This document shows, piece by piece, positions 1 to 7,562 of a stretch of 7,771 nucleotides of DNA. Each line of letters starts with the position of its first letter. Position 1 is the stretch's first letter. Location of the stretch: the NCBI GenBank assembly GCA_900554875.1, contig USJA01000045.1, positions 1 through 7,771 of the forward strand. Reading direction: 5' to 3'. Below the pieces are notes generated by a model. It searched no databases and was not told where the DNA came from. It saw nothing but the letters and a program-made list of their open reading frames with translations. The stretch comes from an uncultured Clostridium sp. GTDB taxonomy: Bacteria; Bacillota; Clostridia; TANB77; CAG-465. The translations under genes were made by a program, and so were the position numbers.

Positions 1-22
1 ATTTTATATAGTTTGAATAAGA

Positions 23-56
23 ATAATAAGGCACTCATTTCTAAGTACCTTATTAT
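23..56 (-). terminator. Probable intrinsic terminator after rpoC
   Basis: Read on the minus strand, ATAATAAGGTACTTA (56-42) pairs with TGAGTGCCTTATTAT (37-23) around a GAAA tetraloop (41-38). The stem is 15 bp, with two positions that are G-U pairs in the minus-strand RNA. On the plus strand those two positions would be C-A mismatches, so the fold favours rpoBC-sense RNA. It begins 5 bases after the rpoC stop codon. The tail after the stem (TCTTATTC) is T-rich but not a clean T-run, so termination may be imperfect. The remaining bases 1-22 show no gene. Confidence 0.7.
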
Positions 57-61
57 ATGTT

Positions 62-3000
62 TTATTCAACTTCATCAACTAAATCTTTATCTGGTATTAT
101 GTACTTTTCAATACTACTATCATTTTCTTCTTTTACTTCTTCAGGAGATTCAACTTTAATATCATTGTAATCTACAACACCTGTTCCTGCTGGAATTAAA
201 CGACCAATTATAACATTTTCTTTTAATCCCTGTAGTTTATCTACTTTTCCTTTAAGAGCAGCATCTGTAAGTACCCTTGCAGTTTCTTGGAATGAAGCAG
301 CAGATAAGAATGAATCAGTTTGAAGTGCTACTTTTGTTATTCCAAGTAGAGTTTTCTTACCTTTTGCAAGTTTCTTTCCTTCTTCATTTGCAAGTTTGTT
401 TTCATAATTAAAGTCTGTCATATCAACTGTTGATCCTGTGATTAGATTAGTTTCACCTGAATCTTCAACAAATATTTTTCTTAACATTTGACGTCCAACA
501 ATTTCAATGTGTTTATCATTAATATGAACACCTTGTGTCCTATATACCTTTTGAACTTCTTCAATTAAGTAATTTTCAACAGCTATATCACCTTTTATAC
601 GAATAATATCATGTGGATCAAGAGAACCTTCAGTAATTCTATCTCCAGCTTTTATTTCCTGCCCATTTGATACAGATATTCTCATTCCAAATGGTATTAC
701 ATATCTTTCTGTGTGTTTATCATCAGATGTAACAATAACCTCTTTATTTGTAGCATTATTACCTATAGTAACAGTACCATCGATTTCAGTCACCATAGCA
801 ACACCCTTTGGTTTTCTTGCTTCAAATAATTCTTCAACACGAGGAAGACCTTGCGTAATATCTGAACCTGCAACACCACCACTATGAATAGTTCTCATTG
901 TAAGCTGTGTACCTGGTTCACCTATTGATTGAGCAGCAATTATACCAACTGCTTCTCCAGGACTAATTGGCTCACCTGTTGCAAGATTTTTACCATAGCA
1001 TTTACTACATACGCCTCTAACAGATTCACAAGTAAATGCAGAACGTATTTTAACCCTTGTTATTCCATGTTTAACAATATCTTCAACAATGTCAGGAGTT
1101 ACATATGTATTTCTTTCATATAACATATTTCCTTTTTCATCAAGAAGATCTTCTGCAAGATATCTGCCTTCAATTCTTTCTTCAAGCTTTTCAACAGGCT
1201 CTCCACTTTCCATTATTGCTTCAACATCAAAGCCATGATGTGTTCCACAATCATCTTCAGTCACAACAACATCTTGATTAACATCAACAAGTCTTCTTGT
1301 TAAGTATCCAGAGTCAGCTGTTCTTAAAGCAGTGTCAGCAAGACCTTTTCTAGCACCGTGTGATGCTATAAAGAATTCAAGAACGTCCAAACCTTCTTTA
1401 AAGTTTGATTTAATAGGTAATTCTATTGTTCTACCCATTGTATCTGCCATAAGTCCACGCATACCACCAAGTTGTCTAATCTGAGTTGGGTTACCTCTGG
1501 CACCAGTATTAGCCATCATTTGAAGTGGATTCATTATGTTTGGATTATTCATAATTTCACTTTGAATCTCATCTGTGGCATCAGACCAAATTTTAATAAT
1601 TTCTTTATATCTCTCATCATTTGATATAAGTCCACGTTTATAATTTTTTAACACCTTTTCAGCTTCTTCTTCAGCTTTAGCAAGAATTTGTGGTTTGTTT
1701 TCTGGTATTTCTATATCTGATACAGATACTGTTACACCGGCTTTTGTTGAATATTTATATCCATACTTTTTAATATTATCAAGAACAATTGCAGTCTCTG
1801 TAATTCCATGTTTAGCGATACATTTATCAACAATTTGTCCAAGTTGTTTTTTCTTAGCTTCAAAATCTATTTCAAGTTTTAGAAGATTTTCTTTTTTAGA
1901 TCTATCTACAAAACCAATGTCTTGTGGAATAAAGCTATTGAATATTAATCTTCCAACAGTTGCATCTATTATTCCAGTATGAACTGTTCCATCAATTTCT
2001 TTTGATACTCTTACTTTTATCGGTGCATGTATTCCAACAACACCCTGATCATAAGCCATAAGTGCTTCGTCCATATTTGAAAATACTTTTCCTTCGCCTT
2101 TTTCTCCTTCTAATTTTACTGTAAGATAGAAACTTCCAAGTATCATATCCATTGAAGGTACAGTTACAGGCTTACCATCTTGTAGTTTTAAAAGGTTATT
2201 TGAAGCAAGCATAAGCATTTTTGCTTCTGCAACAGCCTCAGGAGAAAGTGGAACGTGAACAGCCATCTGGTCACCATCGAAGTCAGCATTAAATGCTGTA
2301 CATACAAGCGGATGTAATTTTATAGCTCTACCATCAACAAGTACTGGTTCAAAAGCTTGAATACCAAGTCTATGAAGTGTAGGAGCACGGTTTAACATTA
2401 CTGGTCTATTTTTTATAACATCTTCAAGTACATCCCATACTTCAACTGCTGTTCTTTCAACCATTCTCTTTGCATTTTTTATATTAAATGCCATTCCTCT
2501 TTTTACTAGTTCCTTCATAACGAAAGGTTTGAATAGCTCTAAGGCCATTTCTCTTGGAAGACCACATTGATAAATCTTAAGTTCAGGTCCAACAACAATA
2601 ACAGAACGTCCTGAGTAGTCAACCCTTTTTCCAAGTAAGTTTTGTCTAAATCTTCCTTGTTTTCCTTTTAACATATCTGTTAATGATTTAAGTGCCCTTC
2701 CACCTGCACCAGTAATTGGCTTTCCGCGTCTTCCATTGTCGATTAAAGCATCAACAGCTTCTTGTAGCATTCTTTTTTCATTTCTTACAATTATATCAGG
2801 TGCTTCTAATTCTAGCAATCTTTTCAATCTGTTATTTCTGTTTATAACTCTTCTGTATAGATCGTTTAAATCAGATGTAGCAAATCTACCACCATCCAAT
2901 TGAACCATTGGACGAAGATCTGGAGGTATTACTGGTAATACTTCTAAAATCATCCATTCAGGTTTATTACCTGATTCTAAAAATGCTTCAACTGTCTCTA

Positions 3001-3631
3001 ATCTTTTTATAATCTTAGCTCTTTTAGCTCCAGTAGCTTTTTCAAGTTCTTTCTTTAATTCACCTTGTAGTTTTTTTAGATCAATTTTTGAAAGTAATTC
3101 TCTAATTGCTTCTGCTCCCATTCCAACTCTGAAAGAACCATAACCGTATTTTTCTTCAGCTTCTCTATATTCTCTTTCACTTATTATATCGCATACTTTA
3201 AATCCTGTATCTTTTGGATCAAGAACTATGTATGAGGCAAAATATATTACTTTTTCTAGAGCTTTGGGAGAAATATCAAGAAGAAGTCCCATTCTTCCTG
3301 GTATTCCTTTGAAGAACCATATATGCGATACAGGACATGCAAGTTCAATGTGTCCTAATCTTTCACGTCTTACCTTCTTCTTTGTAACTTCAACTCCACA
3401 TCTATCGCATATTATGCCTTTATATCTTACCTTTTTATACTTACCACAATAACATTCCCAGTCCTTAGTTGGTCCAAAAATCTTTTCGCAGAATAATCCA
3501 TCTCTTTCAGGTTTTAATGTCCTATAATTTATAGTTTCAGGCTTTTTTACTTCCCCTTTTGACCACTCTCTAATTTTTTCAGGGGATGCAAGAGCTATAC
3601 TTAATCTATCAAAATTATCCATATCTTGCAT
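62..3631 (-). CDS. rpoC: DNA-directed RNA polymerase subunit beta'
   Basis: Largest catalytic subunit of RNA polymerase (1189 aa), acting in the cytoplasm in the alpha2-beta-beta'-omega core. The first zinc site is C60, C62, C75 and C78, in the N-terminal clamp domain. The sigma-binding clamp helices lie around residues 255-300 and switch 2 around 323-345. The active-site loop NADFDGD is at 448-454, with D450, D452 and D454 holding the catalytic magnesium. The bridge helix spans about 750-785, and the second zinc site is C795, C868, C875 and C878. The trigger loop starts near 909 (QLTMRT) and runs on without the large insert of proteobacterial beta', as usual in Firmicutes. Length is normal for Clostridia. 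The position equivalent to E. coli F935 is I915, which is unusual. Start chosen at 3631: AAGGAGGA lies 10 bases upstream, and the N-terminus aligns with the family pattern ending in NFD and LASPEKIREWS. It follows rpoB by 23 bases and is surely co-transcribed with it. Confidence 0.99.
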   Translation of the reverse strand: MQDMDNFDRLSIALASPEKIREWSKGEVKKPETINYRTLKPERDGLFCEKIFGPTKDWECYCGKYKKVRYKGIICDRCGVEVTKKKVRRERLGHIELACPVSHIWFFKGIPGRMGLLLDISPKALEKVIYFASYIVLDPKDTGFKVCDIISEREYREAEEKYGYGSFRVGMGAEAIRELLSKIDLKKLQGELKKELEKATGAKRAKIIKRLETVEAFLESGNKPEWMILEVLPVIPPDLRPMVQLDGGRFATSDLNDLYRRVINRNNRLKRLLELEAPDIIVRNEKRMLQEAVDALIDNGRRGKPITGAGGRALKSLTDMLKGKQGRFRQNLLGKRVDYSGRSVIVVGPELKIYQCGLPREMALELFKPFVMKELVKRGMAFNIKNAKRMVERTAVEVWDVLEDVIKNRPVMLNRAPTLHRLGIQAFEPVLVDGRAIKLHPLVCTAFNADFDGDQMAVHVPLSPEAVAEAKMLMLASNNLLKLQDGKPVTVPSMDMILGSFYLTVKLEGEKGEGKVFSNMDEALMAYDQGVVGIHAPIKVRVSKEIDGTVHTGIIDATVGRLIFNSFIPQDIGFVDRSKKENLLKLEIDFEAKKKQLGQIVDKCIAKHGITETAIVLDNIKKYGYKYSTKAGVTVSVSDIEIPENKPQILAKAEEEAEKVLKNYKRGLISNDERYKEIIKIWSDATDEIQSEIMNNPNIMNPLQMMANTGARGNPTQIRQLGGMRGLMADTMGRTIELPIKSNFKEGLDVLEFFIASHGARKGLADTALRTADSGYLTRRLVDVNQDVVVTEDDCGTHHGFDVEAIMESGEPVEKLEERIEGRYLAEDLLDEKGNMLYERNTYVTPDIVEDIVKHGITRVKIRSAFTCESVRGVCSKCYGKNLATGEPISPGEAVGIIAAQSIGEPGTQLTMRTIHSGGVAGSDITQGLPRVEELFEARKPKGVAMVTEIDGTVTIGNNATNKEVIVTSDDKHTERYVIPFGMRISVSNGQEIKAGDRITEGSLDPHDIIRIKGDIAVENYLIEEVQKVYRTQGVHINDKHIEIVGRQMLRKIFVEDSGETNLITGSTVDMTDFNYENKLANEEGKKLAKGKKTLLGITKVALQTDSFLSAASFQETARVLTDAALKGKVDKLQGLKENVIIGRLIPAGTGVVDYNDIKVESPEEVKEENDSSIEKYIIPDKDLVDEVE

Positions 3632-3640
3632 GTTATATAT

Positions 3641-3648
3641 TCCTCCTT
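3641..3648 (-). promoter_or_regulatory. rpoC ribosome binding site
   Basis: AAGGAGGA on the minus strand lies in the 23-base gap between the rpoB stop and rpoC. Ten bases separate GGAGG from the ATG at 3631. The spacing favours that ATG over the in-frame ATG three codons later, which would be 19 bases away. A strong independent site means rpoC need not rely only on coupling to rpoB translation. Confidence 0.9.
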
Positions 3649-3654
3649 ATACCA

Positions 3655-6600
3655 TTACTCTATTTCAGGTAAATCTTCCTCGTTAAATTCTTCAAGTTCA
3701 TCAACTTCTTCATCAAGTTTTCCATCTTCATTTTCATAACTCATACCAGCTAAATCAGAATCAGTCATTGTATTTCCTTCTTCTGATGGTTCACCAATAA
3801 GTTCTGGATCTATTCCATCTGGATCATCATCCATTGATTCATTAAGTTCAAGTTCTTCCTCTTCTTTATACATTTTTAAGTCTAAAGCTAAACTTTGAAG
3901 TTCTTTTGTTAAAACTCTAAATGATTCTGGTATTCCAGGTTTTGGAATACTTTCACCTTTAACAATCGCTTCATATGTTTTTAATCTTCCAACTACATCA
4001 TCAGATTTTACAGTCAACATTTCTTGAAGTGTATATGATGCACCATATGCTTCAAGAGCCCAAACTTCCATTTCACCAAATCTCTGTCCACCAAATTGTG
4101 CTTTACCACCTAATGGTTGTTGAGTTACTAGTGAATATGGTCCAATAGAACGAGCATGTATCTTATCATCAACTAAGTGATATAGTTTTAGCATATACAT
4201 GTATCCAACTGTAATCTTAGCATCAAATGGTTCACCAGTTCTTCCGTCATATACAGTTAATTTACCTGTTGGATCTAGACCTTTATCTTTATATAATTTT
4301 TCAATGTCAACTTCTTTTGCTCCATCAAATACTGGTGTTGCAACTTTCCATCCATACATTTTAGCAATATATCCTAAATGAGTTTCTAGTAACTGTCCAA
4401 CATTCATACGAGAAGGTAGTCCTAGAGGGTTAAGAACAATTTGAAGTGGTGTTCCATCTGGTAAATATGGCATATCTTCTCTTGGAAGAATACGTGATAT
4501 AACACCTTTGTTACCATGACGACCAGACATTTTATCACCAACAGATATTTTCCTTTTTTGTGCAATATATATCCTTACAACCTTGTTAACACCAGTAGCA
4601 AGTTCATCACAATTATCTCTTGTAAATATTTTTACATCAACAATTGTTCCTTCTTCTCCGTGTGGAACTCTAAGAGATGTATCTCTTACTTCTCTTGCTT
4701 TTTCACCAAAGATAGCACGTAAAAGTTTTTCTTCTGCTGTAAGTTCAGTTTCTCCTTTTGGAGTAACCTTACCAACCAATATATCTCCAGGTCTTACGAC
4801 TGCTCCTATACGTATAATACCATTTTCATCTAAGTCTTTAAGAGCATCATCCCCTACATTTGGTACTTCTCTTGTTATTTCTTCTGGTCCAAGTTTAGTA
4901 TCACGTGCTTCACAATCATAATCTTCAATATGAATTGTAGTTAAAACGTCATCTTTAACTAAATCTTCAGATATTAAGATGGCATCTTCATAGTTATATC
5001 CTTCCCATGTCATAAATCCAACTAATATATTTTTACCTAATGCAAGTTCACCATTCTGAGTTGATGGTCCGTCGGCAATAACATCACCTTTTTTAACAGT
5101 TTCACCTTTTACAACTATTGGTTTTTGATTTATACATGTACCTTGGTTAGATCTTTTATATTTTATTAAATGGTATTCATCTTTACCTTTTTTAGTTTTA
5201 ATTATTATTTTATTTGCGTCTACATAATCAACAACACCATCATTATGTGCTATAATTACTATACCTGAATCTATTGCAGCTTTATATTCAATTCCTGTTC
5301 CTACAATTGGACTTTCAGATCTTATAAGAGGAACAGCCTGACGTTGCATGTTAGAACCCATAAGAGCACGTTTTGCATCATCATTTTCTAGGAAAGGTAT
5401 CATTGCTGTAGATACTGATACTAGTTGCTTTGGCGAAACATCCATTAAATCAACTTTATCTTTATCCATTTCAAGTATTTGATCTTGATATCTAACCTTA
5501 ACTCTTTTATTTAAGAAATGATTTTCTTCATCTAAAGGTTCATTTGCTTGAGCAACAATGTAATTATCTTCTTCATCCGCTGTAAGATAAACAACTTCAT
5601 CTGTTATAACTCCATTTTCTTTATCTATGACTCTATATGGAGACTCTATAAATCCATATCTATTTATTTTTGCAAATGTAGAAAGTGAAGAAATAAGTCC
5701 AATATTTGGTCCTTCTGGAGATTCTATAGGACATAATCTTCCATAGTGAGTATGATGTACGTCACGAACCTCAAATCCTGCTCTATCCCTTGTAAGACCT
5801 CCAGGTCCAAGAGCTGATATTCTTCTTTTATGTGTAAGTTCTGCAAGCGGATTAATTTGATCCATGAACTGAGATAATTGAGAGCTTCCAAAGAATTCTC
5901 TAAGTGATCCTACAACTGGTTTTATATTTATTAATGTTTGAGGAGTTGCAGCGTCTAAATCCTGTGTTGCCATTCTTTCACGAACAACTCTTTCAAGTCT
6001 TGCAAGTCCAATTCTAAATTGATTTTGAATTAGCTCACCAACACATCTAACACGTCTATTTCCAAGATGATCTATATCATCAGTCATACCCATTCCAAAT
6101 CTAAAGTTAACAAAATAATTTATTGATGCTATAATATCATCTAAAGTTGCATGTTTTACAACCAATTTTTCTCTATTTAATCTAATTTTCTTTCTTAATT
6201 CTTTTTCATCAGCATCACCAATTTTTTCAAGTAACTCTTTTAAAGCAGGAAGATAAACTTCTTCCTTAATTACTTGTTTATCTATATCCATTCCAAGATA
6301 TTTAGAAATATCTACAGTATTATTTCCTATAACTTTTACTTTTTTGCCTTCTTTTTCAACATAAACAACATTGATACCAGATTGCTTTATATCTTCAGCT
6401 ATTTCCTTTGTAAATACTTCTCCTTTTTTTATAAGAAGTTCTCCTGTTTCTGTATTTACAACATCTTCAGCAGCCACTTCATTTACAATCCTATTTGCTA
6501 TACTTAACTTTTTGTTATATTTATATCTTCCAACTCTTTCTAGACTATATCTTCTATCATCATATAATAATCCATAAAGTAGTGATTTTGCAGCATCAAC

Positions 6601-7335
6601 ATGTAAAGGTTCTCCAGGTCTAATTTTCTTATAGATTTCTAGTAAAGCTTCATCCATAGTTTTTGCAGGATCTTTATATATAACTTGATTAATTAAATCA
6701 TCTTCAAACAAATCCATTATTTGCTCATCTGATTCAATGCCTAGTGCTCTTATAAGCGTAGTAAGTGGTAGTTTTCTTGTTCTATCAACCCTAACATATA
6801 ACATATCTGTTGAATCAGATTCCATTTCAATCCACGTTCCACGATTAGGCATAATAGTACCTTCATACAAGAATTTACCAGTTTTATCCCTTGAAGAAGA
6901 GAAGTAAACACCAGGAGAACGAACTAATTGAGATATAATAACTCTTTCTGCTCCATTTATAATAAATGTACCTTTTTCTGTCATCAAAGGTAAATCTCCG
7001 AAGAAGATTTCCTGTTCTTTTATTTCTCCAGTCTCTTTATTAATTAAACGAACTTGTACCTGTAATCTAGAACAATAACTAGTATTTCTTTCGTTTGCCT
7101 CCTCAATTGTGTACTTAGTTTCATCTTCTAGTCTATAGTCAACAAATTCTAATAAAAGATTTCCAGAAAAATCTGTAATTGGAGATGCATCCGAAAGAAC
7201 ATCTTTAAGACCTGATTTTAAAAACCATTCGTAAGACTGCTTTTGTATGTCTATTAAGTCAGGCATTTCAATTACCTCTTTAATGTTTGAAAAACTCATT
7301 CTTGTTGCTTTCCCATTTTTTACTTCATGAACCAT
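3655..7335 (-). CDS. rpoB: DNA-directed RNA polymerase subunit beta
   Basis: Second-largest catalytic subunit of RNA polymerase (1226 aa). In order: protrusion and lobe in the N-terminal third; the rifampicin pocket, GSSQLSQFMDQ at 483-493 through THKRRISALG at 501-510; then CPIESPEGPNIGLI (535-548), which completes the pocket. E783 and D784 in GYNYEDAIL match E. coli E813 and D814 near the active site. K935 and K943 in GDKMSGRHGNKG match E. coli K1065 and K1073. The C-terminal anchor/clamp segment is about 1072-1150. The large E. coli inserts are absent, as in Firmicutes. Residues 1158-1226 form a tail with 32 Asp or Glu out of 69. The start at 7335 is chosen because GGAGG lies 7 bases upstream and the N-terminus then matches the family (RMSFS near residue 12). 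A longer reading to 7380 would translate through that ribosome binding site. It is first gene of the rpoBC operon. Confidence 0.99.
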   Translation of the reverse strand: MVHEVKNGKATRMSFSNIKEVIEMPDLIDIQKQSYEWFLKSGLKDVLSDASPITDFSGNLLLEFVDYRLEDETKYTIEEANERNTSYCSRLQVQVRLINKETGEIKEQEIFFGDLPLMTEKGTFIINGAERVIISQLVRSPGVYFSSSRDKTGKFLYEGTIMPNRGTWIEMESDSTDMLYVRVDRTRKLPLTTLIRALGIESDEQIMDLFEDDLINQVIYKDPAKTMDEALLEIYKKIRPGEPLHVDAAKSLLYGLLYDDRRYSLERVGRYKYNKKLSIANRIVNEVAAEDVVNTETGELLIKKGEVFTKEIAEDIKQSGINVVYVEKEGKKVKVIGNNTVDISKYLGMDIDKQVIKEEVYLPALKELLEKIGDADEKELRKKIRLNREKLVVKHATLDDIIASINYFVNFRFGMGMTDDIDHLGNRRVRCVGELIQNQFRIGLARLERVVRERMATQDLDAATPQTLINIKPVVGSLREFFGSSQLSQFMDQINPLAELTHKRRISALGPGGLTRDRAGFEVRDVHHTHYGRLCPIESPEGPNIGLISSLSTFAKINRYGFIESPYRVIDKENGVITDEVVYLTADEEDNYIVAQANEPLDEENHFLNKRVKVRYQDQILEMDKDKVDLMDVSPKQLVSVSTAMIPFLENDDAKRALMGSNMQRQAVPLIRSESPIVGTGIEYKAAIDSGIVIIAHNDGVVDYVDANKIIIKTKKGKDEYHLIKYKRSNQGTCINQKPIVVKGETVKKGDVIADGPSTQNGELALGKNILVGFMTWEGYNYEDAILISEDLVKDDVLTTIHIEDYDCEARDTKLGPEEITREVPNVGDDALKDLDENGIIRIGAVVRPGDILVGKVTPKGETELTAEEKLLRAIFGEKAREVRDTSLRVPHGEEGTIVDVKIFTRDNCDELATGVNKVVRIYIAQKRKISVGDKMSGRHGNKGVISRILPREDMPYLPDGTPLQIVLNPLGLPSRMNVGQLLETHLGYIAKMYGWKVATPVFDGAKEVDIEKLYKDKGLDPTGKLTVYDGRTGEPFDAKITVGYMYMLKLYHLVDDKIHARSIGPYSLVTQQPLGGKAQFGGQRFGEMEVWALEAYGASYTLQEMLTVKSDDVVGRLKTYEAIVKGESIPKPGIPESFRVLTKELQSLALDLKMYKEEEELELNESMDDDPDGIDPELIGEPSEEGNTMTDSDLAGMSYENEDGKLDEEVDELEEFNEEDLPEIE

Positions 7336-7342
7336 TTTTATA

Positions 7343-7347
7343 CCTCC
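7343..7347 (-). promoter_or_regulatory. rpoB ribosome binding site (sets the start)
   Basis: GGAGG on the minus strand, followed by seven bases (TATAAAA) and ATG at 7335. This consensus site decides the rpoB start. The in-frame upstream ATG codons at 7380 and 7356 lie before it, so it falls inside those longer readings, and I rejected both. Confidence 0.92.
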
Positions 7348-7377
7348 AAAAAACATATTAAAAAGACGACAAAAAGC

Positions 7378-7410
7378 CAAATTAGTTTACATAACTGAAA
7401 AACTAATTTG
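7378..7410 (-). terminator. Terminator-like hairpin in the rpoB leader (candidate attenuator)
   Basis: On the minus strand CAAATTAGTTT (7410-7400) pairs perfectly over 11 bp with AAACTAATTTG (7388-7378) around an 11-base loop. It is followed by GC and five T (7375-7371), with a second T-run shortly after. An A-run before the stem can pair with the T-run and extend the helix. It lies between the rpoB promoter and the rpoB ribosome binding site, so transcripts from that promoter must read through it. The stem has only two G-C pairs, so its strength is uncertain. Read on the plus strand it is followed by an even longer T-rich run (7411-7430), so it could also block antisense transcription. Confidence 0.5.
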
Positions 7411-7489
7411 ATTTTTTATTTTATTTTATTAACTTATTTTTTTATTTTTTATCACTATTTCAACCATCCTTTACACTTTAGTTTACATA
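7382..7489 (-). repeat. 12-base direct repeat TATGTAAACTAA in the rpoB leader
   Basis: TATGTAAACTAA occurs twice on the minus strand, at 7489-7478 and 7393-7382; the coordinates given span both copies. The second copy runs into the right arm of the leader hairpin. The first copy could pair its AAACTAA with TTAGTTT in the hairpin's left arm (7406-7400), a fold that excludes the hairpin. In DNA this AT-rich a 12-base repeat could also arise by chance. Confidence 0.45.
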
Positions 7490-7517
7490 GTATTTTGTTT
7501 TCAAAACAATTTATATT

Positions 7518-7546
7518 ATTATACCATAGTGGCAAATACAAGTCAA
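7518..7546 (-). promoter_or_regulatory. SigA-type promoter for rpoBC
   Basis: On the minus strand: -35 TTGACT (7546-7541), a 17-bp spacer, -10 TATAAT (7523-7518). The spacer ends in TGG, giving an extended -10 (TGNTATAAT). This differs from the vegetative sigma consensus by one base in the -35 box and has the ideal spacing. It sits 16 bases after the stop of the upstream gene, so rpoBC can be expressed independently of it. Confidence 0.9.
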
Positions 7547-7562
7547 TACATTTTTCTTAATT

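Larger units (their letters stand above)
7336..7511 (-). promoter_or_regulatory. rpoB 5' leader, about 175 nt
   Basis: Untranslated leader inferred from the promoter: the start site would be about 7 bases after the -10 box, near 7511. It contains a small palindrome (TTGTT/AACAA near 7509-7495), the first copy of the 12-base repeat, an A-rich stretch (about 7452-7412), the terminator-like hairpin and the ribosome binding site. I recognise no known riboswitch or T-box. An L10-type leader is not expected because rplJ does not follow. The length of the leader suggests control after initiation, but that is inference. Confidence 0.55.

Noticed and set aside
3620..3622. Alternative rpoC start at the fourth codon (MDNFD).
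   Set aside because: It lies 19 bases from GGAGG, too far, while the ATG at 3631 has 10-base spacing and aligns with the usual family N-terminus.
4583..4921. Plus-strand open frame of 112 codons, and several shorter ones (929-1123, 1695-1982, 3228-3452, 4199-4381, 4516-4722, 6274-6507, 6371-6577).
   Set aside because: All lie inside rpoB or rpoC on the opposite strand, some overlap one another in different frames, and their translations show no recognisable domain. They are shadows of the two conserved genes.
7336..7380. An N-terminal extension of RpoB starting at the ATG at 7380 (15 extra residues).
   Set aside because: The extension is encoded across the GGAGG site itself, has no ribosome binding site of its own, and does not match the family N-terminus.
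7378..7430. The leader hairpin as a terminator for a plus-strand gene, because the T-rich run after it is longer in that direction.
   Set aside because: No plus-strand gene is present upstream of it in the window: 4500-7335 is rpoB on the other strand. It remains possible for antisense RNA, but I have no evidence for that.
7429..7467. A 12-codon leader peptide (MVEIVIKNKKIS) just before the leader hairpin, which might couple translation to attenuation.
   Set aside because: The AAAGG before its ATG has no spacing, so it cannot serve as a normal ribosome binding site. The Lys/Ile content is what AT-rich DNA gives by chance, and there is no run of one regulatory amino acid.
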